Shown one piece after another: positions 27,111-36,257 of a stretch of DNA of 38,185 nt. Both the position numbers and the translations under genes were made by a program. The DNA is from Massilibacteroides sp. (GTDB lineage: Bacteria > Bacteroidota > Bacteroidia > Bacteroidales > Tannerellaceae). A model generated the notes under the pieces. The model saw nothing but the letters and a program-made list of their open reading frames with translations. It was not told the DNA's origin and did not search any database. The stretch spans positions 58,946 through 97,130 of the forward strand of contig JAQVZS010000007.1 in the NCBI GenBank assembly GCA_028708075.1, written 5' to 3'. How positions within the stretch are numbered: the first letter of the stretch is position 1; every line of letters starts with the position of its first letter.

Positions 27111-27854
27111 GTGGATAACACGTTTAGGATAAATAAAATAATATTATGTTTGTTGTTGCTGGTTTTCGTTGTCCTGAGTGGAAAATCGCAGAAGATAGTT
27201 CCCCATACGGATGTGAAATCTGTGGCAGATACCATTAAACAGGTGACGGCAACCGATTCGGTGACGCAGGCAGTTCTTAAGGTGGCTGATTCGCTTGCGT
27301 TAACGTCGTCGAATGAGTTGCGTGTTGCGGAGCCTTTCAAACCGAATCCGACTAGGGCGTTGCTTTATTCTGCGATTGTACCTGGATTAGGGCAGATTTA
27401 TAATCATAAATATTGGAAATTGCCTATTTTGTATGGGGGACTAATGGGCTGTATGTATGCTATTACGTGGAATAATAAAAATTATGAAGATTATTCCGAT
27501 GCGTATTGGGGGGTGTTGCAGGAAGATCCGCTTGCTCATAAGGAGCTTTGGAAACATTTTGTGCAGGGAACGGTTGATTGGAACGATGATGATGCTATGC
27601 TTGAGAAAGCAAATGATACGAGTTTTCAGAGTCAGTTGAAACGGAAAAAAGATTATTTTCGCCGCTATCGGGATATGAGTGTTTTTATTGGCCTGGGCGT
27701 ATATTTTTTAGGGATGCTGGATGCTTATGTGGATGCTCATTTGTTCGATTTTGATATTTCACCCGATTTGTCGATGCGTGTCGAACCGATCGTCACCCCG
27801 GGGAATAGTTATAGCCCGCATATATATGGGATTAATTGCAGCATAAAATTTTAA
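27111..27854 (+). CDS. DUF5683-domain envelope protein of unknown function
   Basis: The function is unknown. The 247-residue protein begins with a signal peptide or membrane anchor (INKIILCLLLLVFVVLSGKSQ), then an 80-residue polar, Val/Thr/Asp-rich periplasmic stretch. The core motif follows, RALLYSAIVPGLGQIYNHKY with KLPILYGGLMGCMYAITWNN, which defines DUF5683 and resembles TM2-like PGLGQ-Y-N hairpins. A charged region (about 145-185) and one more hydrophobic segment (MSVFIGLGVYFLGMLDAYVDAHL) precede the C-terminus. The start is GTG 27111, the only reasonable start before the signal peptide. It lies 10 bp after parB and 4 bp before the transglycosylase, so it is surely cotranscribed with both. 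Confidence 0.85.
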   Translation: MDNTFRINKIILCLLLLVFVVLSGKSQKIVPHTDVKSVADTIKQVTATDSVTQAVLKVADSLALTSSNELRVAEPFKPNPTRALLYSAIVPGLGQIYNHKYWKLPILYGGLMGCMYAITWNNKNYEDYSDAYWGVLQEDPLAHKELWKHFVQGTVDWNDDDAMLEKANDTSFQSQLKRKKDYFRRYRDMSVFIGLGVYFLGMLDAYVDAHLFDFDISPDLSMRVEPIVTPGNSYSPHIYGINCSIKF

Positions 27855-27858
27855 AGTA

Positions 27859-29316
27859 ATGATAAGACATATCTTGACCGTAATAGGGTTGCTTCTGGGC
27901 TTTTCCTTTTTTCTTGGAGCTCAGAACGAAATGTTGGAATTGGAAGATGTAGGTTGTATTCCGGAAAGTATGGATGCCAATCTCGACAGTCTTTTGCATT
28001 CATGGCATGTGCAATATTTTACGAAACCCATTGATTATTGTCATGATGACGAAAACAATGTGTTTTTCCCTGATTCGGTTTATGAGCAACGTCTCGAAAG
28101 ACTTCCGCATATTATTCCTATGCAGTATAATAACGTGGTTCGCAAATGTATTGATTTATACGCAGAACATCGTCGTGGACTGTTACGTTATATGTTGGGT
28201 ATGGCTGATTATTATTTTCCAATTATCGAACAAGTGCTGGATGAATATAATTTACCGCTCGAATTGAAATATCTGGCGGTAGTTGAGAGTGCCTTGAATC
28301 CGAAAGCGCTGTCGCGTGTTGGTGCTTCAGGGTTATGGCAGTTTATGCTGCCTACCGGCAAAATTTACGGATTGCAAATAAACAGTTTGGTTGATGAACG
28401 GTTAGATCCGGAAAAATCCACGCAAGCCGCTTGCCGTTATTTTAAGGATATGTATGCAATCTATAATGATTGGAATCTGGTACTTGCGGCTTATAATTGT
28501 GGTCCGGGAAATGTGAATAAAGCGATGAAGCGTTCTGGAAAAACGGATTTTTGGGATATCTTTCCTTATCTTCCGAAAGAAACGCGTTCTTACGTCCCGC
28601 TTTTTATCGCCGCTAATTATATCATGAATTATTATTGTGAGCATAATTTATGTCCTGTGCAAACCAATCTGCCTTTGGCGACGGATACGGTTATGGTCAG
28701 TAAACCTTTGCGTTTCGATCAGATAGCTGGCATTCTGTCCTTGGATGTTGAATTATTAAGAGCGTTAAATCCTCAATATAAAAGAGATATTGTCCCGGGT
28801 AACACTGGCCCTGTCGTTTTAAAACTGCCGGCATCCCAAGCTTATGCTTTTGTGGATAAAGAAGATACCATCTATAGGGACGATCCGGGACTGTTGTTGG
28901 CGAATGCTACTGAAAAGAATGGAAAAAGTATTCGCGAACGAGTTGTTCATATCACGCAACGTGGTGAAAACCTATACACGGTAGCTAATCGGTATGGTGT
29001 CACGGCAAGGGACATTCGCAAATGGAACGGATTGGGCAGTAACCGGGTGAAATCCGGGAAAAAATTGATTCTTTACGCGGATAATGGAGGCATTTCATTT
29101 GATTCGGTTTCCTCAGAAAAAAAGAAAAATACTTCTCCTTCCGAAACGGATTTTGGCAATAAGGAATTCTTGTCATACCGTGTTCAATCGGGAGATTCTT
29201 TATATTCAATCTCAAAAAAATATCCCGGAGTCAGTATTTCTCTTATCCAGGAAGTCAATGATTTGACGAATAGTCGCATTCGTCCGGGGCAAATCCTTAA
29301 AATACCTGTGATTTAA
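27859..29316 (+). CDS. MltD-like membrane-bound lytic murein transglycosylase with two LysM domains
   Basis: The enzyme cleaves the MurNAc-GlcNAc bond of peptidoglycan, producing 1,6-anhydro ends. A signal peptide (MIRHILTVIGLLLGFSFFLGAQ) is followed by an SLT (GH23) domain at about 115-225, with the catalytic Glu in LAVVESALNPKALSRVGASG and the supporting LWQFMLPTGKIYGL and LAAYNCGPGNVNKAMKRSG motifs. Two LysM peptidoglycan-binding repeats follow, at about 350-395 and 435-485 (QRGENLYTVANRYGVTARDI; VQSGDSLYSISKKYPGVSI). No lipobox is visible, so attachment is uncertain. Its place behind parAB-DUF5683 suggests coordination of segregation with wall remodelling. Confidence 0.93.
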   Translation: MIRHILTVIGLLLGFSFFLGAQNEMLELEDVGCIPESMDANLDSLLHSWHVQYFTKPIDYCHDDENNVFFPDSVYEQRLERLPHIIPMQYNNVVRKCIDLYAEHRRGLLRYMLGMADYYFPIIEQVLDEYNLPLELKYLAVVESALNPKALSRVGASGLWQFMLPTGKIYGLQINSLVDERLDPEKSTQAACRYFKDMYAIYNDWNLVLAAYNCGPGNVNKAMKRSGKTDFWDIFPYLPKETRSYVPLFIAANYIMNYYCEHNLCPVQTNLPLATDTVMVSKPLRFDQIAGILSLDVELLRALNPQYKRDIVPGNTGPVVLKLPASQAYAFVDKEDTIYRDDPGLLLANATEKNGKSIRERVVHITQRGENLYTVANRYGVTARDIRKWNGLGSNRVKSGKKLILYADNGGISFDSVSSEKKKNTSPSETDFGNKEFLSYRVQSGDSLYSISKKYPGVSISLIQEVNDLTNSRIRPGQILKIPVI

Positions 29317-29361
29317 ACACGTTCTTCCTCCTGTCAACGCAAATTATATGAAGTATATTTA

Positions 29362-29369
29362 TATATTTG
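29362..29369 (+). promoter_or_regulatory. Candidate -7 box for rsh
   Basis: TATATTTG matches TAnnTTTG, 34 bp before the rsh ATG, in an 87-bp gap. A TTTG -33 box is not seen, so an own promoter for rsh is only suggested. Confidence 0.35.
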
Positions 29370-29403
29370 TGTATTCATATTATAACGAAGAAAGAGGTAG
29401 ATT

Positions 29404-31668
29404 ATGAGTGAGGGCAATAAGACCGGGGTAGAAGACATGTCTGTTGAAGAGCAACAAATTCGTGCTGAATTTGATGCTCTTATTCAAGATTATTTGAATT
29501 CCAATCATCGGAGAAAGGTGGAATTGATTACCAAGGCGTTTGAGTTTGCCAATCAGGCACATGCAGGAGTGAAGCGTCGTTCGGGAGAGCCTTATATTAT
29601 GCATCCTTTGGCCGTTGCACGTATTGTTTGTAAGGAGATGGGCTTAGGATCTACCTCTATCTGTTCTGCATTATTGCATGATGTGGTTGAAGATACGGAA
29701 TATACGGTTGAGGATATAAGCAATATGTTCGGCCCCAAAATTGCCCAGATAGTGGATGGGCTGACAAAGATCTCGGGCGGTATTTTTGGGGAACAGGCTT
29801 CCGCCCAAGCGGAGAATTTCCGAAAACTTTTGCTTACTATGAACGATGATATTCGTGTGATTTTGATAAAGATCGCGGACAGGTTACATAATATGCGCAC
29901 ATTGGGGTCGCTTTTGCCAGCAAAACAGTTTAAAATTGCCGGAGAAACGTTGTATCTGTATGCACCCTTAGCTCATCGTTTGGGACTTTTTTCGATTAAA
30001 ACGGAACTGGAAGATTTGAGTTTTAAATATGAACATCCTCAAGAATATGCGTATATAATGGAGCGTCTGAAAGAGACTGAAGCCAACCGAAAAGCGTTGT
30101 TCGAACGTTTTGCCGTGCCGGTAGACAAGAAGTTGCAAAACATGGGACTTACGTATGAAATGCATGCTCGTGTGAAATCGGCTTATTCTATTTGGTATAA
30201 AATGGAAAATAAAGGAGTCTCGTTTGATGATATTTACGATATTTATGCGGTGCGCATTATTTTTGAAAACCAACCTGGAATTGATGAGAAAACGCAATGT
30301 TGGGAAATTTATTCTGCTATTACGGATATTTACCGGATACGCCCCGACCGTATTCGGGATTGGGTGAGTCGCCCGAAAGCAAACGGTTATCAGGCGTTGC
30401 ATCTTACGGTCATGGGGCCGGATGGACAGTGGATGGAAATACAGATACGCAGCCAGCGCATGGACGATATTGCGGAAAAAGGTTTTGCCGCCCATTGGAA
30501 ATATAAAGAACACAATGTCGAGGAAGACACAGAATTGGATAAATGGTTGCATACGATTACGGAGATTTTAGAAAATCCGGATCCTAATGCATTGGACTTT
30601 TTGGATACAATTAAATTGAATCTGTTTAGTGCGGAGATCTTTGTGTTTACGCCAAAGGGAGATATAAAAACTTTACCTCAGGGAGCAACCGCTTTAGATT
30701 TTGCGTATGCTTTGCATACGAATATCGGGAATAAATGTATAGGCGCAAAAGTTAATCATCGTCTTGTTCCTTTAAGTCACCCGTTGACTAGTGGCGATCA
30801 GGTTGAAATCCTCACTTCACGCTCGCAGGAACCTCAACCGGAATGGATGGGTTTTGTAACTACAGCTAAAGCTCGGGCAAAAGTGGATTATGCCTTAAAA
30901 AGGGTACGTCGCGAAACTGCCCGTGCAGGAGAACAGAAAGTAATTGCGGCCTTTAAACAGGCCGATATTGAGCAGAATACGAGTTTATTCGACAAAGTAG
31001 CGCTTTATTATGGTTTTCCTAAACGGGACGATTTGTTTTGTTCTGTGGAGAAAGGAGAAACTATTCTTCCTGAAAATATCAAAAAAATACTGAAAGAGAA
31101 AACGGATAATCGATTCTTGAAATATTTAAAACAAGCATTGAGTGTTGGAAAAACTTCCTCATCCGATACGCCTGAGGAGGTTGGTGAAACGAAGGAAAAA
31201 CTTCAATTCGATAAGAAAAGACCTTATATTTTGCGGGAGGAAGCTTTTAACCGGAATTATGTGATTGCCGATTGTTGCAAACCGATTCCTGGCGACGATG
31301 CGTTGGGTTTTATAAATGACGATGGGAATGTCGTGGTTCATAAACGTTCGTGTCCGATATCCATGCGTTTAAAAAGTAGTTTCGGCGAGCGAATCTTGTC
31401 GACGGAGTGGAGTAGTCACCAGACGGCCTCTTTTGAAGCGACACTTGAGATCAAGGGGATTGACTCATTGGGCGTTCTAAGTAAAATATCCAAGATTATT
31501 TCGGAAGATTTCAATGTAAATATACAGCGTTTGCTGATTGAGGCGAAAGATGGAATGTTTGAAGGGAAAATCAAGATGAAGGTTCATGATGTAGAAGATA
31601 TTCAAAAAATCTGCATCGCTTTGTCTAAGTTGAAAAACATCAAATCTGTTGGCCGCGTGGCTGAATAG
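29404..31668 (+). CDS. rsh: Bifunctional (p)ppGpp synthetase/hydrolase, RelA/SpoT homologue
   Basis: Rsh makes and degrades the alarmone (p)ppGpp in the stringent response. The HD hydrolase domain is intact: SALLHDVVEDTEYTVED has the His-Asp pair near residue 92, and ILIKIADRLHNMRTL follows. The synthetase domain has YDIYAVRIIF, RPKANGYQALHLTV and MEIQIRSQRMDDIAEKG. RIRD before the GYQ motif resembles the RxKD of bifunctional enzymes and not the ExDD of RelA. A TGS domain (FVFTPKGDIKTLPQGATALDFAYALHT-like, about 410-475), a conserved Cys region (ADCCKPIPGDDALGF) and a C-terminal ACT domain complete the 754 residues. AGAGG 6 bp before ATG is one of the few clear Shine-Dalgarno sites here. Confidence 0.95.
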   Translation: MSEGNKTGVEDMSVEEQQIRAEFDALIQDYLNSNHRRKVELITKAFEFANQAHAGVKRRSGEPYIMHPLAVARIVCKEMGLGSTSICSALLHDVVEDTEYTVEDISNMFGPKIAQIVDGLTKISGGIFGEQASAQAENFRKLLLTMNDDIRVILIKIADRLHNMRTLGSLLPAKQFKIAGETLYLYAPLAHRLGLFSIKTELEDLSFKYEHPQEYAYIMERLKETEANRKALFERFAVPVDKKLQNMGLTYEMHARVKSAYSIWYKMENKGVSFDDIYDIYAVRIIFENQPGIDEKTQCWEIYSAITDIYRIRPDRIRDWVSRPKANGYQALHLTVMGPDGQWMEIQIRSQRMDDIAEKGFAAHWKYKEHNVEEDTELDKWLHTITEILENPDPNALDFLDTIKLNLFSAEIFVFTPKGDIKTLPQGATALDFAYALHTNIGNKCIGAKVNHRLVPLSHPLTSGDQVEILTSRSQEPQPEWMGFVTTAKARAKVDYALKRVRRETARAGEQKVIAAFKQADIEQNTSLFDKVALYYGFPKRDDLFCSVEKGETILPENIKKILKEKTDNRFLKYLKQALSVGKTSSSDTPEEVGETKEKLQFDKKRPYILREEAFNRNYVIADCCKPIPGDDALGFINDDGNVVVHKRSCPISMRLKSSFGERILSTEWSSHQTASFEATLEIKGIDSLGVLSKISKIISEDFNVNIQRLLIEAKDGMFEGKIKMKVHDVEDIQKICIALSKLKNIKSVGRVAE

Positions 31669-31678
31669 TCATTAATTA

Positions 31679-31729
31679 AAAGCAGAAACTCCATGAAATA
31701 GTTTCTTCATTTCATGGAGTTTCTGCTTT
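31679..31729. terminator. Strong bidirectional terminator between rsh and the DUF3127 gene
   Basis: Arms 31679-31699 and 31709-31729 form a perfect 21-bp stem around a 9-nt loop. A-rich and T-rich ends on both sides make it work on both strands, as expected between convergent genes. Confidence 0.9.
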
Positions 31730-31740
31730 GTTAATGGCTG

Positions 31741-32109
31741 TTAGAACGGGAGATCGTCTACCGGATTGACCGGGCCGAAATCCGGGGTGGTCAGCGGCGT
31801 GTTGTCTAAGGGACTTTGTGTTTCAGGTGTTGGTTGCATAGCTACATGATCTACTTTCCACGCGTTTATGTTCGTGTACCATCTTCCCTGATATTCCCGA
31901 CTATCAATGTCGAAAAACACAGTCACATCTTCGCCCAATTGGATGGCCGCCTGCTCAATGCGGTCTGCACCAAATAACTGAAAACACACTTTTTTGGGGT
32001 ATTGATCGAATGTTTCCAATACGTATTCTTGTTTTTTCCATTCATTTCCATTCTTGCTTGTTCCACCTTGAGCAGGTAAAACAGCAATTATTTTTCCTGT
32101 AATTTCCAT
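31741..32109 (-). CDS. DUF3127 OB-fold protein with SSB-like acidic tip
   Basis: The 122-residue cytoplasmic protein begins MEITGKIIAVLPAQGGTSKNGNEWKKQEYVLE, the DUF3127 signature. The pattern of strands through residue 90 (KKVCFQLFGADRI; GEDVTVFFDIDSREYQGRWYTNINAWKV) fits an OB-fold. A Pro/Thr-rich disordered tail ends with the tip VDDLPF, the same last five residues as the SSB in this window. Function is unproven; a role as an auxiliary single-stranded nucleic-acid binder is inferred. It stands alone: convergent with rsh and separated from merR by 77 bp with its own -7 box. Confidence 0.88.
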   Translation of the reverse strand: MEITGKIIAVLPAQGGTSKNGNEWKKQEYVLETFDQYPKKVCFQLFGADRIEQAAIQLGEDVTVFFDIDSREYQGRWYTNINAWKVDHVAMQPTPETQSPLDNTPLTTPDFGPVNPVDDLPF

Positions 32110-32131
32110 GTTTTTCTTTTTATTTAGCGCA

Positions 32132-32139
32132 CAAATTTA
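32132..32139 (-). promoter_or_regulatory. Candidate -7 box for the DUF3127 gene
   Basis: The minus strand reads TAAATTTG, matching TAnnTTTG, 22 bp before the ATG. No convincing -33 box is visible. Confidence 0.4.
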
Positions 32140-32186
32140 CGGTTTTCTACCGGAAGAAACTTCTTCTTCTTTCTGTTTTCCTACGC

Positions 32187-32549
32187 TTATGTTCCTTTTT
32201 CATCTTCCAAATCATCGAACGCATCACGGATTGAAAGAAGTTCAGCCTTTATTTGCTTTAACCGATTTACGATCTCTTCTTGCCTAATGGTGGTCTCTTT
32301 ATTATCTTTCAATTTTTGTCTGGCGCCGGCCAAAGTCATTCCCCTTTCTTTGACGAGATAATAAATTAAACGGATTGCATCGATATCTTCCTGTTTATAG
32401 AAACGCGTTCCTTTTCCGGTTTTTCTGGGACGAATGGTATTAAATTCCTTTTCCCAAAAACGTAAGGTCGATTCGTTGAGGTTAAACATGGAGGCTACCT
32501 CGCTGATCGAATAAAAAAGTTTTTTATTGTTCGAACTTTTCTCTTCCAT
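32187..32549 (-). CDS. MerR-family transcriptional regulator
   Basis: The 120-residue DNA-binding protein has a MerR winged helix at about 10-80: YSISEVASMFNLNESTLRFWEKEF, then the wing TGKGTRFYKQEDIDAIRLIYYLVKERGMTLAGARQKL. A dimerisation helix (about 85-115) follows and no cysteine- or ligand-binding domain is present, so the effector is not metal or redox of the usual kind. It starts 3 bp after the M23 peptidase stop codon, which makes coexpression certain. The target is unknown; the M23/alaS promoter region is a possibility. Confidence 0.9.
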   Translation of the reverse strand: MEEKSSNNKKLFYSISEVASMFNLNESTLRFWEKEFNTIRPRKTGKGTRFYKQEDIDAIRLIYYLVKERGMTLAGARQKLKDNKETTIRQEEIVNRLKQIKAELLSIRDAFDDLEDEKGT

Positions 32550-32552
32550 TAT

Positions 32553-33536
32553 TTAATCCATTACCTGCCCGTGATTTTCCGCGATCTGAATCATGCGGTC
32601 GTACTCTTCCGGCGTAAGATCCATGAAATAATATTTGGCCGGATTATCGTTTTTACCGCGTACAATAACTTCGTAATGCAGGTGAGGCCCGGTTGATTTT
32701 CCAGTGTTGCCTACATAGCCGATGATCTCACCCCGTTTTACTTTCTGCCCTACACGAGCTTTGAATTTATTCATGTGTCCGTAAAGCGTTTTGTATCCGA
32801 ATCCGTGGTCGACGACTAGGCAATTCCCATATCCCTGTTTCCATCCAGCGAATGTGACCGTGCCGTTGCCTGTTGCATAGATGTCTGTCCCTACTTTTGC
32901 CGAAAAGTCCATTCCCGCGTGAAACCTTCGTGTCCGGTAGATTGGATCAATTCGCATGCCATATCCTGAGGCCGTACGTCTTAAATCTTTATTGGAGATT
33001 GGTTGTATGGATGGAATACATTGAAGTCTTTCTTCCTGAGATTTTCCCATGTTGATTAATTCATCGAGAGAGTTCGATTGCACATACAATTGTTTACGGA
33101 GCATATCCATTTTTTGTGTTGTAGCAACAATCAGTTCCGAATTCGGAAGGTTCATTAACTGTTCGTAGCGATTTGTGCCCCCGAAACCGGATTTGCGGAT
33201 TGATTCGGGAATCGATTCGGCTTGAAAAATAGCGCGGTAAAGATTTTCATCCCTTTGTTGGATGTCGCCTAAAACATCCAGTGCGTCCGTAAGTCGAAGC
33301 GAAAGAATTTCGTATTGCGTCTGGAGCAATTTGTTTTCTTTGATCAATAATGCTTCGCGTGGTGAATCGATTAGGTACATCATTCCGAAGAAGGTGCCGA
33401 TTCCAAAGATAATACCTGTACTCAAATGACGTAATATCGTGAAAAAACGGTCTTTTGCCGACGGGTAAACCCGTTCATAACTAAGCGTATTGGGATTGTA
33501 TAGATAGTATGTTTTTCGCGATTTAAATAGCTTCAT
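32553..33536 (-). CDS. Membrane-anchored M23-family peptidoglycan endopeptidase
   Basis: The protein is a zinc metallopeptidase of the LytM/M23 family, which cuts peptide cross-links in peptidoglycan or activates amidases. A single membrane segment lies at about 35-53 ([20 protein letters not shown]). A periplasmic coiled-coil-like region (about 60-95 and 140-175) and the catalytic domain (about 205-315) follow. The zinc ligands appear intact: His and Asp in [19 protein letters not shown] and the HxH of [14 protein letters not shown]. Length is 327. It pairs with the MerR gene and is divergent from alaS, with which it shares interlocked promoters. Confidence 0.93.
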   Translation of the reverse strand: MKLFKSRKTYYLYNPNTLSYERVYPSAKDRFFTILRHLSTGIIFGIGTFFGMMYLIDSPREALLIKENKLLQTQYEILSLRLTDALDVLGDIQQRDENLYRAIFQAESIPESIRKSGFGGTNRYEQLMNLPNSELIVATTQKMDMLRKQLYVQSNSLDELINMGKSQEERLQCIPSIQPISNKDLRRTASGYGMRIDPIYRTRRFHAGMDFSAKVGTDIYATGNGTVTFAGWKQGYGNCLVVDHGFGYKTLYGHMNKFKARVGQKVKRGEIIGYVGNTGKSTGPHLHYEVIVRGKNDNPAKYYFMDLTPEEYDRMIQIAENHGQVMD

Positions 33537-33557
33537 GGAATATTTTATTGTTCAACC

Positions 33558-33589
33558 TTTCGCAAAAATAATAATTTGAAGTACTTTTG
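33558..33589 (+). promoter_or_regulatory. Promoter of alaS
   Basis: TTTC (33558-33561), 20 bp, then TACTTTTG (33582-33589), a full TAnnTTTG match. It lies about 40 bp before the alaS ATG at 33630. Confidence 0.6.
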
Positions 33590-33593
33590 CAAA
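33563..33593 (-). promoter_or_regulatory. Promoter of the M23 peptidase-merR pair
   Basis: On the minus strand TTTG (33593-33590) is followed by 19 bp and TATTTTTG (33570-33563), a full match to TTTG-N19-TAnnTTTG, 26 bp before the M23 start codon. Confidence 0.75.
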
Positions 33594-33629
33594 TTGTTTT
33601 TCAGAATATTAACGAGACTAAACAGACAT

Positions 33630-36248
33630 ATGTTGACAGCAAAAGAAATTCGCGAGTCCTTTAAAGCCTTTTTCGCATCAAAAGGACACCAAATTGTGCC
33701 TTCAGCGCCAATGGTGATTAAAGGTGATCCGACATTAATGTTTACAAATGCCGGGATGAATCAATTCAAGGATATAATTTTGGGAAATGTTCCGATCAAA
33801 TATCCTCGTGTTGCCGATTCGCAGAAATGTTTGCGTGTCAGTGGAAAGCATAATGATTTGGAAGAAGTTGGTCATGATACGTATCATCATACCATGTTTG
33901 AAATGCTTGGCAATTGGTCTTTCGGCAATTATTTTAAAAAAGAAGCGATTGGTTGGGCGTGGGAATATCTGGTAGAGGTGTTGAAACTGAATCCGAATCG
34001 TTTGTACGCTACCGTTTTTGAAGGTAGCGGAAGTGAAGGGCTGAATCGCGACGAAGAAGCAGCTGGTTATTGGGGGCAGTTTTTGGCGAAGGATCATATT
34101 CTGAATGGAAACAAAAAAGATAATTTCTGGGAAATGGGGGATACCGGCCCTTGCGGTCCCTGTTCCGAAATACATATCGATCTTCGTCCGGAAGCAGAAC
34201 GTGCGGTGGTTAGTGGAGCGACGATGGTGAATAAAGATCATCCGCAAGTGATCGAAATTTGGAATTTGGTCTTTATGCAATATAACCGTAAGGCAGACGG
34301 TTCGCTTGAATCGCTACCTGCGAAAGTAATTGATACCGGAATGGGTTTCGAACGTCTTTGTATGGCCTTGCAGGGGAAAACGTCTAATTATGATACGGAT
34401 GTGTTCCAGCCCATCATTCAAGATATTGCGGCTAAGAGCGGTTTTGTTTATGGAGAAGATAAGCAAAGAGATATTGCTATGCGTGTGATCGCAGATCATA
34501 TCCGGACGATTGCGTTTTCGATTACTGACGGACAATTGCCCTCAAATGCTAAAGCGGGTTATGTTATACGTCGTATTTTGCGTCGTGCCGTACGTTATGC
34601 CTATACATTCCTGGGGCGTCACGAAGCGTTTATGTATACGATACTTCCTTCGTTGATTGAAACGATGGGTGAGGCTTATCCGGAACTGGTTTCGCAGAAG
34701 ACGTTGATCGAAAAAGTAATCAAAGAAGAGGAAGATTCTTTCCTCCGTACCTTGGAAACGGGGATTCGTTTGCTGGATAAGAAAATTGTGGAAGCGAAGG
34801 CTGCCGAAAAAACTGTTTTGAGTGGAATGGACGCGTTTACCTTGTATGATACGTACGGATTCCCATTGGACTTAACGGAATTGATCCTGCGTGAAAACAA
34901 GATGGAAGTGAATCTGGATGAATTCAACGCGGAAATGCAGAAGCAGAAAGAGCGTGCCCGAAACGCGGCTGCCGTGGAAACTGGCGACTGGATCGTGATC
35001 CGGGAAGGCGAAAGTCGATTTGTCGGTTATGATCAGTTTGAATGTGATGCTGAAATCCTACGTTATCGGAAGATTAAGCAGAAGAATAAAGAGTTTTATC
35101 AATTGGTGTTAGATAAGACCCCTTTTTATGCGGAAATGGGTGGACAGGTAGGTGATACTGGATGGTTGATCAGTGAAAGCTCTAAAATAGATATTATCGA
35201 TACTAAACGAGAAAATAATTTGCCGGTGCATTTGACAGCCCATTTGCCGGAAGATGTGATGGTTGTTTTTACGGCGAAGATAAATAGGGAGAAACGTATC
35301 CAATGTGAGTGTAATCATACGGGCACACACTTGTTGCACGAAGCGCTTCGCGAAGTGTTGGGTATGCATGTAGAACAGAAAGGTTCGTACGTTTCTCCGG
35401 AATCGTTGCGTTTCGACTTTTCCCATTATCAGAAAGTTACCGACCAGGAAATACGGGAAATTGAAAAAAAGGTAGGACAGAAGATCCGTCAGGATCTGGT
35501 GTTGGAAGAGCTCCGTTCTGTTCCCATCAAACAAGCGAAAAAAATGGGTGCGATGGCTTTGTTTGGCGAAAAGTATGGCGAAGAAGTGCGTGTTATTAAA
35601 TATGGGGATTCTATTGAATTATGTGGTGGGACGCATATCCCGTCTACTGGAATGATCGGTTCTTTGCGTATTGTAGGAGAAAGTTCTATTGCTGCCGGTG
35701 TTCGCCGTATTGAAGCGGTTACGGCGGAAAAAGCTGAAGAATATACGTTTGTCTTGCAGGATATTTTTAGCGAACTTCGACAGATGATGAATAATATGCC
35801 GAATGTAGTACAGGCTGTCAGACGATCGATCGAAGAAAACGCCGAAATGAAAAACAAACTGGAACAGTTTGTGAAAGAAAAGACCAAACAGTTAAAAGAA
35901 GAATTACTTGCCCGGGCTAAACAGATCAATGGCGTGTTGGTGGTTCAATATATTGGCGCAGCAAATGCGGATATGGGTAAAGATATCGCTTTTCAAATCA
36001 GAGGAGAACTTAAGGAGTCTTTCGTCTTTGTGGCAGGTATTGTGGAAGAACCGAAATGTACGTTGATGGTTATGCTGAGTGAAGATTTGGTGGCCGAAGG
36101 GTTGAACGCGGCGCAACTCGTGAAGAACGCGGCCAAACATATTCAGGGTGGCGGTGGTGGTCAACCTCATTTTGCTACGGCCGGCGGAAAGAATATAGAT
36201 GGTCTTACCCGGGCTGTCGATGAGATTCTCGGGATATTGAATAAATAA
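33630..36248 (+). CDS. alaS: Alanyl-tRNA synthetase AlaS
   Basis: AlaS charges tRNA-Ala and clears Ser/Gly mischarging. The class II catalytic core (residues 1-240) has [14 protein letters not shown] and the [15 protein letters not shown] loop. The tRNA-recognition region follows, with [37 protein letters not shown]. The editing domain carries [18 protein letters not shown] (HxxxH) and [13 protein letters not shown] (CxxxH) as zinc ligands. The C-Ala domain ends with [17 protein letters not shown]. Length 872 is standard. ATG 33630 gives [11 protein letters not shown], the family start; an in-frame TTG at 33576 lies before the promoter -7 box and cannot be the start of a transcript from it. 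Confidence 0.97.
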   Translation: MLTAKEIRESFKAFFASKGHQIVPSAPMVIKGDPTLMFTNAGMNQFKDIILGNVPIKYPRVADSQKCLRVSGKHNDLEEVGHDTYHHTMFEMLGNWSFGNYFKKEAIGWAWEYLVEVLKLNPNRLYATVFEGSGSEGLNRDEEAAGYWGQFLAKDHILNGNKKDNFWEMGDTGPCGPCSEIHIDLRPEAERAVVSGATMVNKDHPQVIEIWNLVFMQYNRKADGSLESLPAKVIDTGMGFERLCMALQGKTSNYDTDVFQPIIQDIAAKSGFVYGEDKQRDIAMRVIADHIRTIAFSITDGQLPSNAKAGYVIRRILRRAVRYAYTFLGRHEAFMYTILPSLIETMGEAYPELVSQKTLIEKVIKEEEDSFLRTLETGIRLLDKKIVEAKAAEKTVLSGMDAFTLYDTYGFPLDLTELILRENKMEVNLDEFNAEMQKQKERARNAAAVETGDWIVIREGESRFVGYDQFECDAEILRYRKIKQKNKEFYQLVLDKTPFYAEMGGQVGDTGWLISESSKIDIIDTKRENNLPVHLTAHLPEDVMVVFTAKINREKRIQCECNHTGTHLLHEALREVLGMHVEQKGSYVSPESLRFDFSHYQKVTDQEIREIEKKVGQKIRQDLVLEELRSVPIKQAKKMGAMALFGEKYGEEVRVIKYGDSIELCGGTHIPSTGMIGSLRIVGESSIAAGVRRIEAVTAEKAEEYTFVLQDIFSELRQMMNNMPNVVQAVRRSIEENAEMKNKLEQFVKEKTKQLKEELLARAKQINGVLVVQYIGAANADMGKDIAFQIRGELKESFVFVAGIVEEPKCTLMVMLSEDLVAEGLNAAQLVKNAAKHIQGGGGGQPHFATAGGKNIDGLTRAVDEILGILNK

Positions 36249-36257
36249 TTCAGGAGA

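Noticed and set aside
29968-30552. 194-codon open frame on the strand opposite rsh
   Set aside because: It is antisense to the conserved synthetase domain and its translation is a low-complexity Ile/Arg/His/Phe-rich shadow with no family match.
33735-34280. 181-codon open frame opposite alaS
   Set aside because: It is antisense to the highly conserved catalytic core of alaS, with His/Ile-rich composition typical of a shadow frame.
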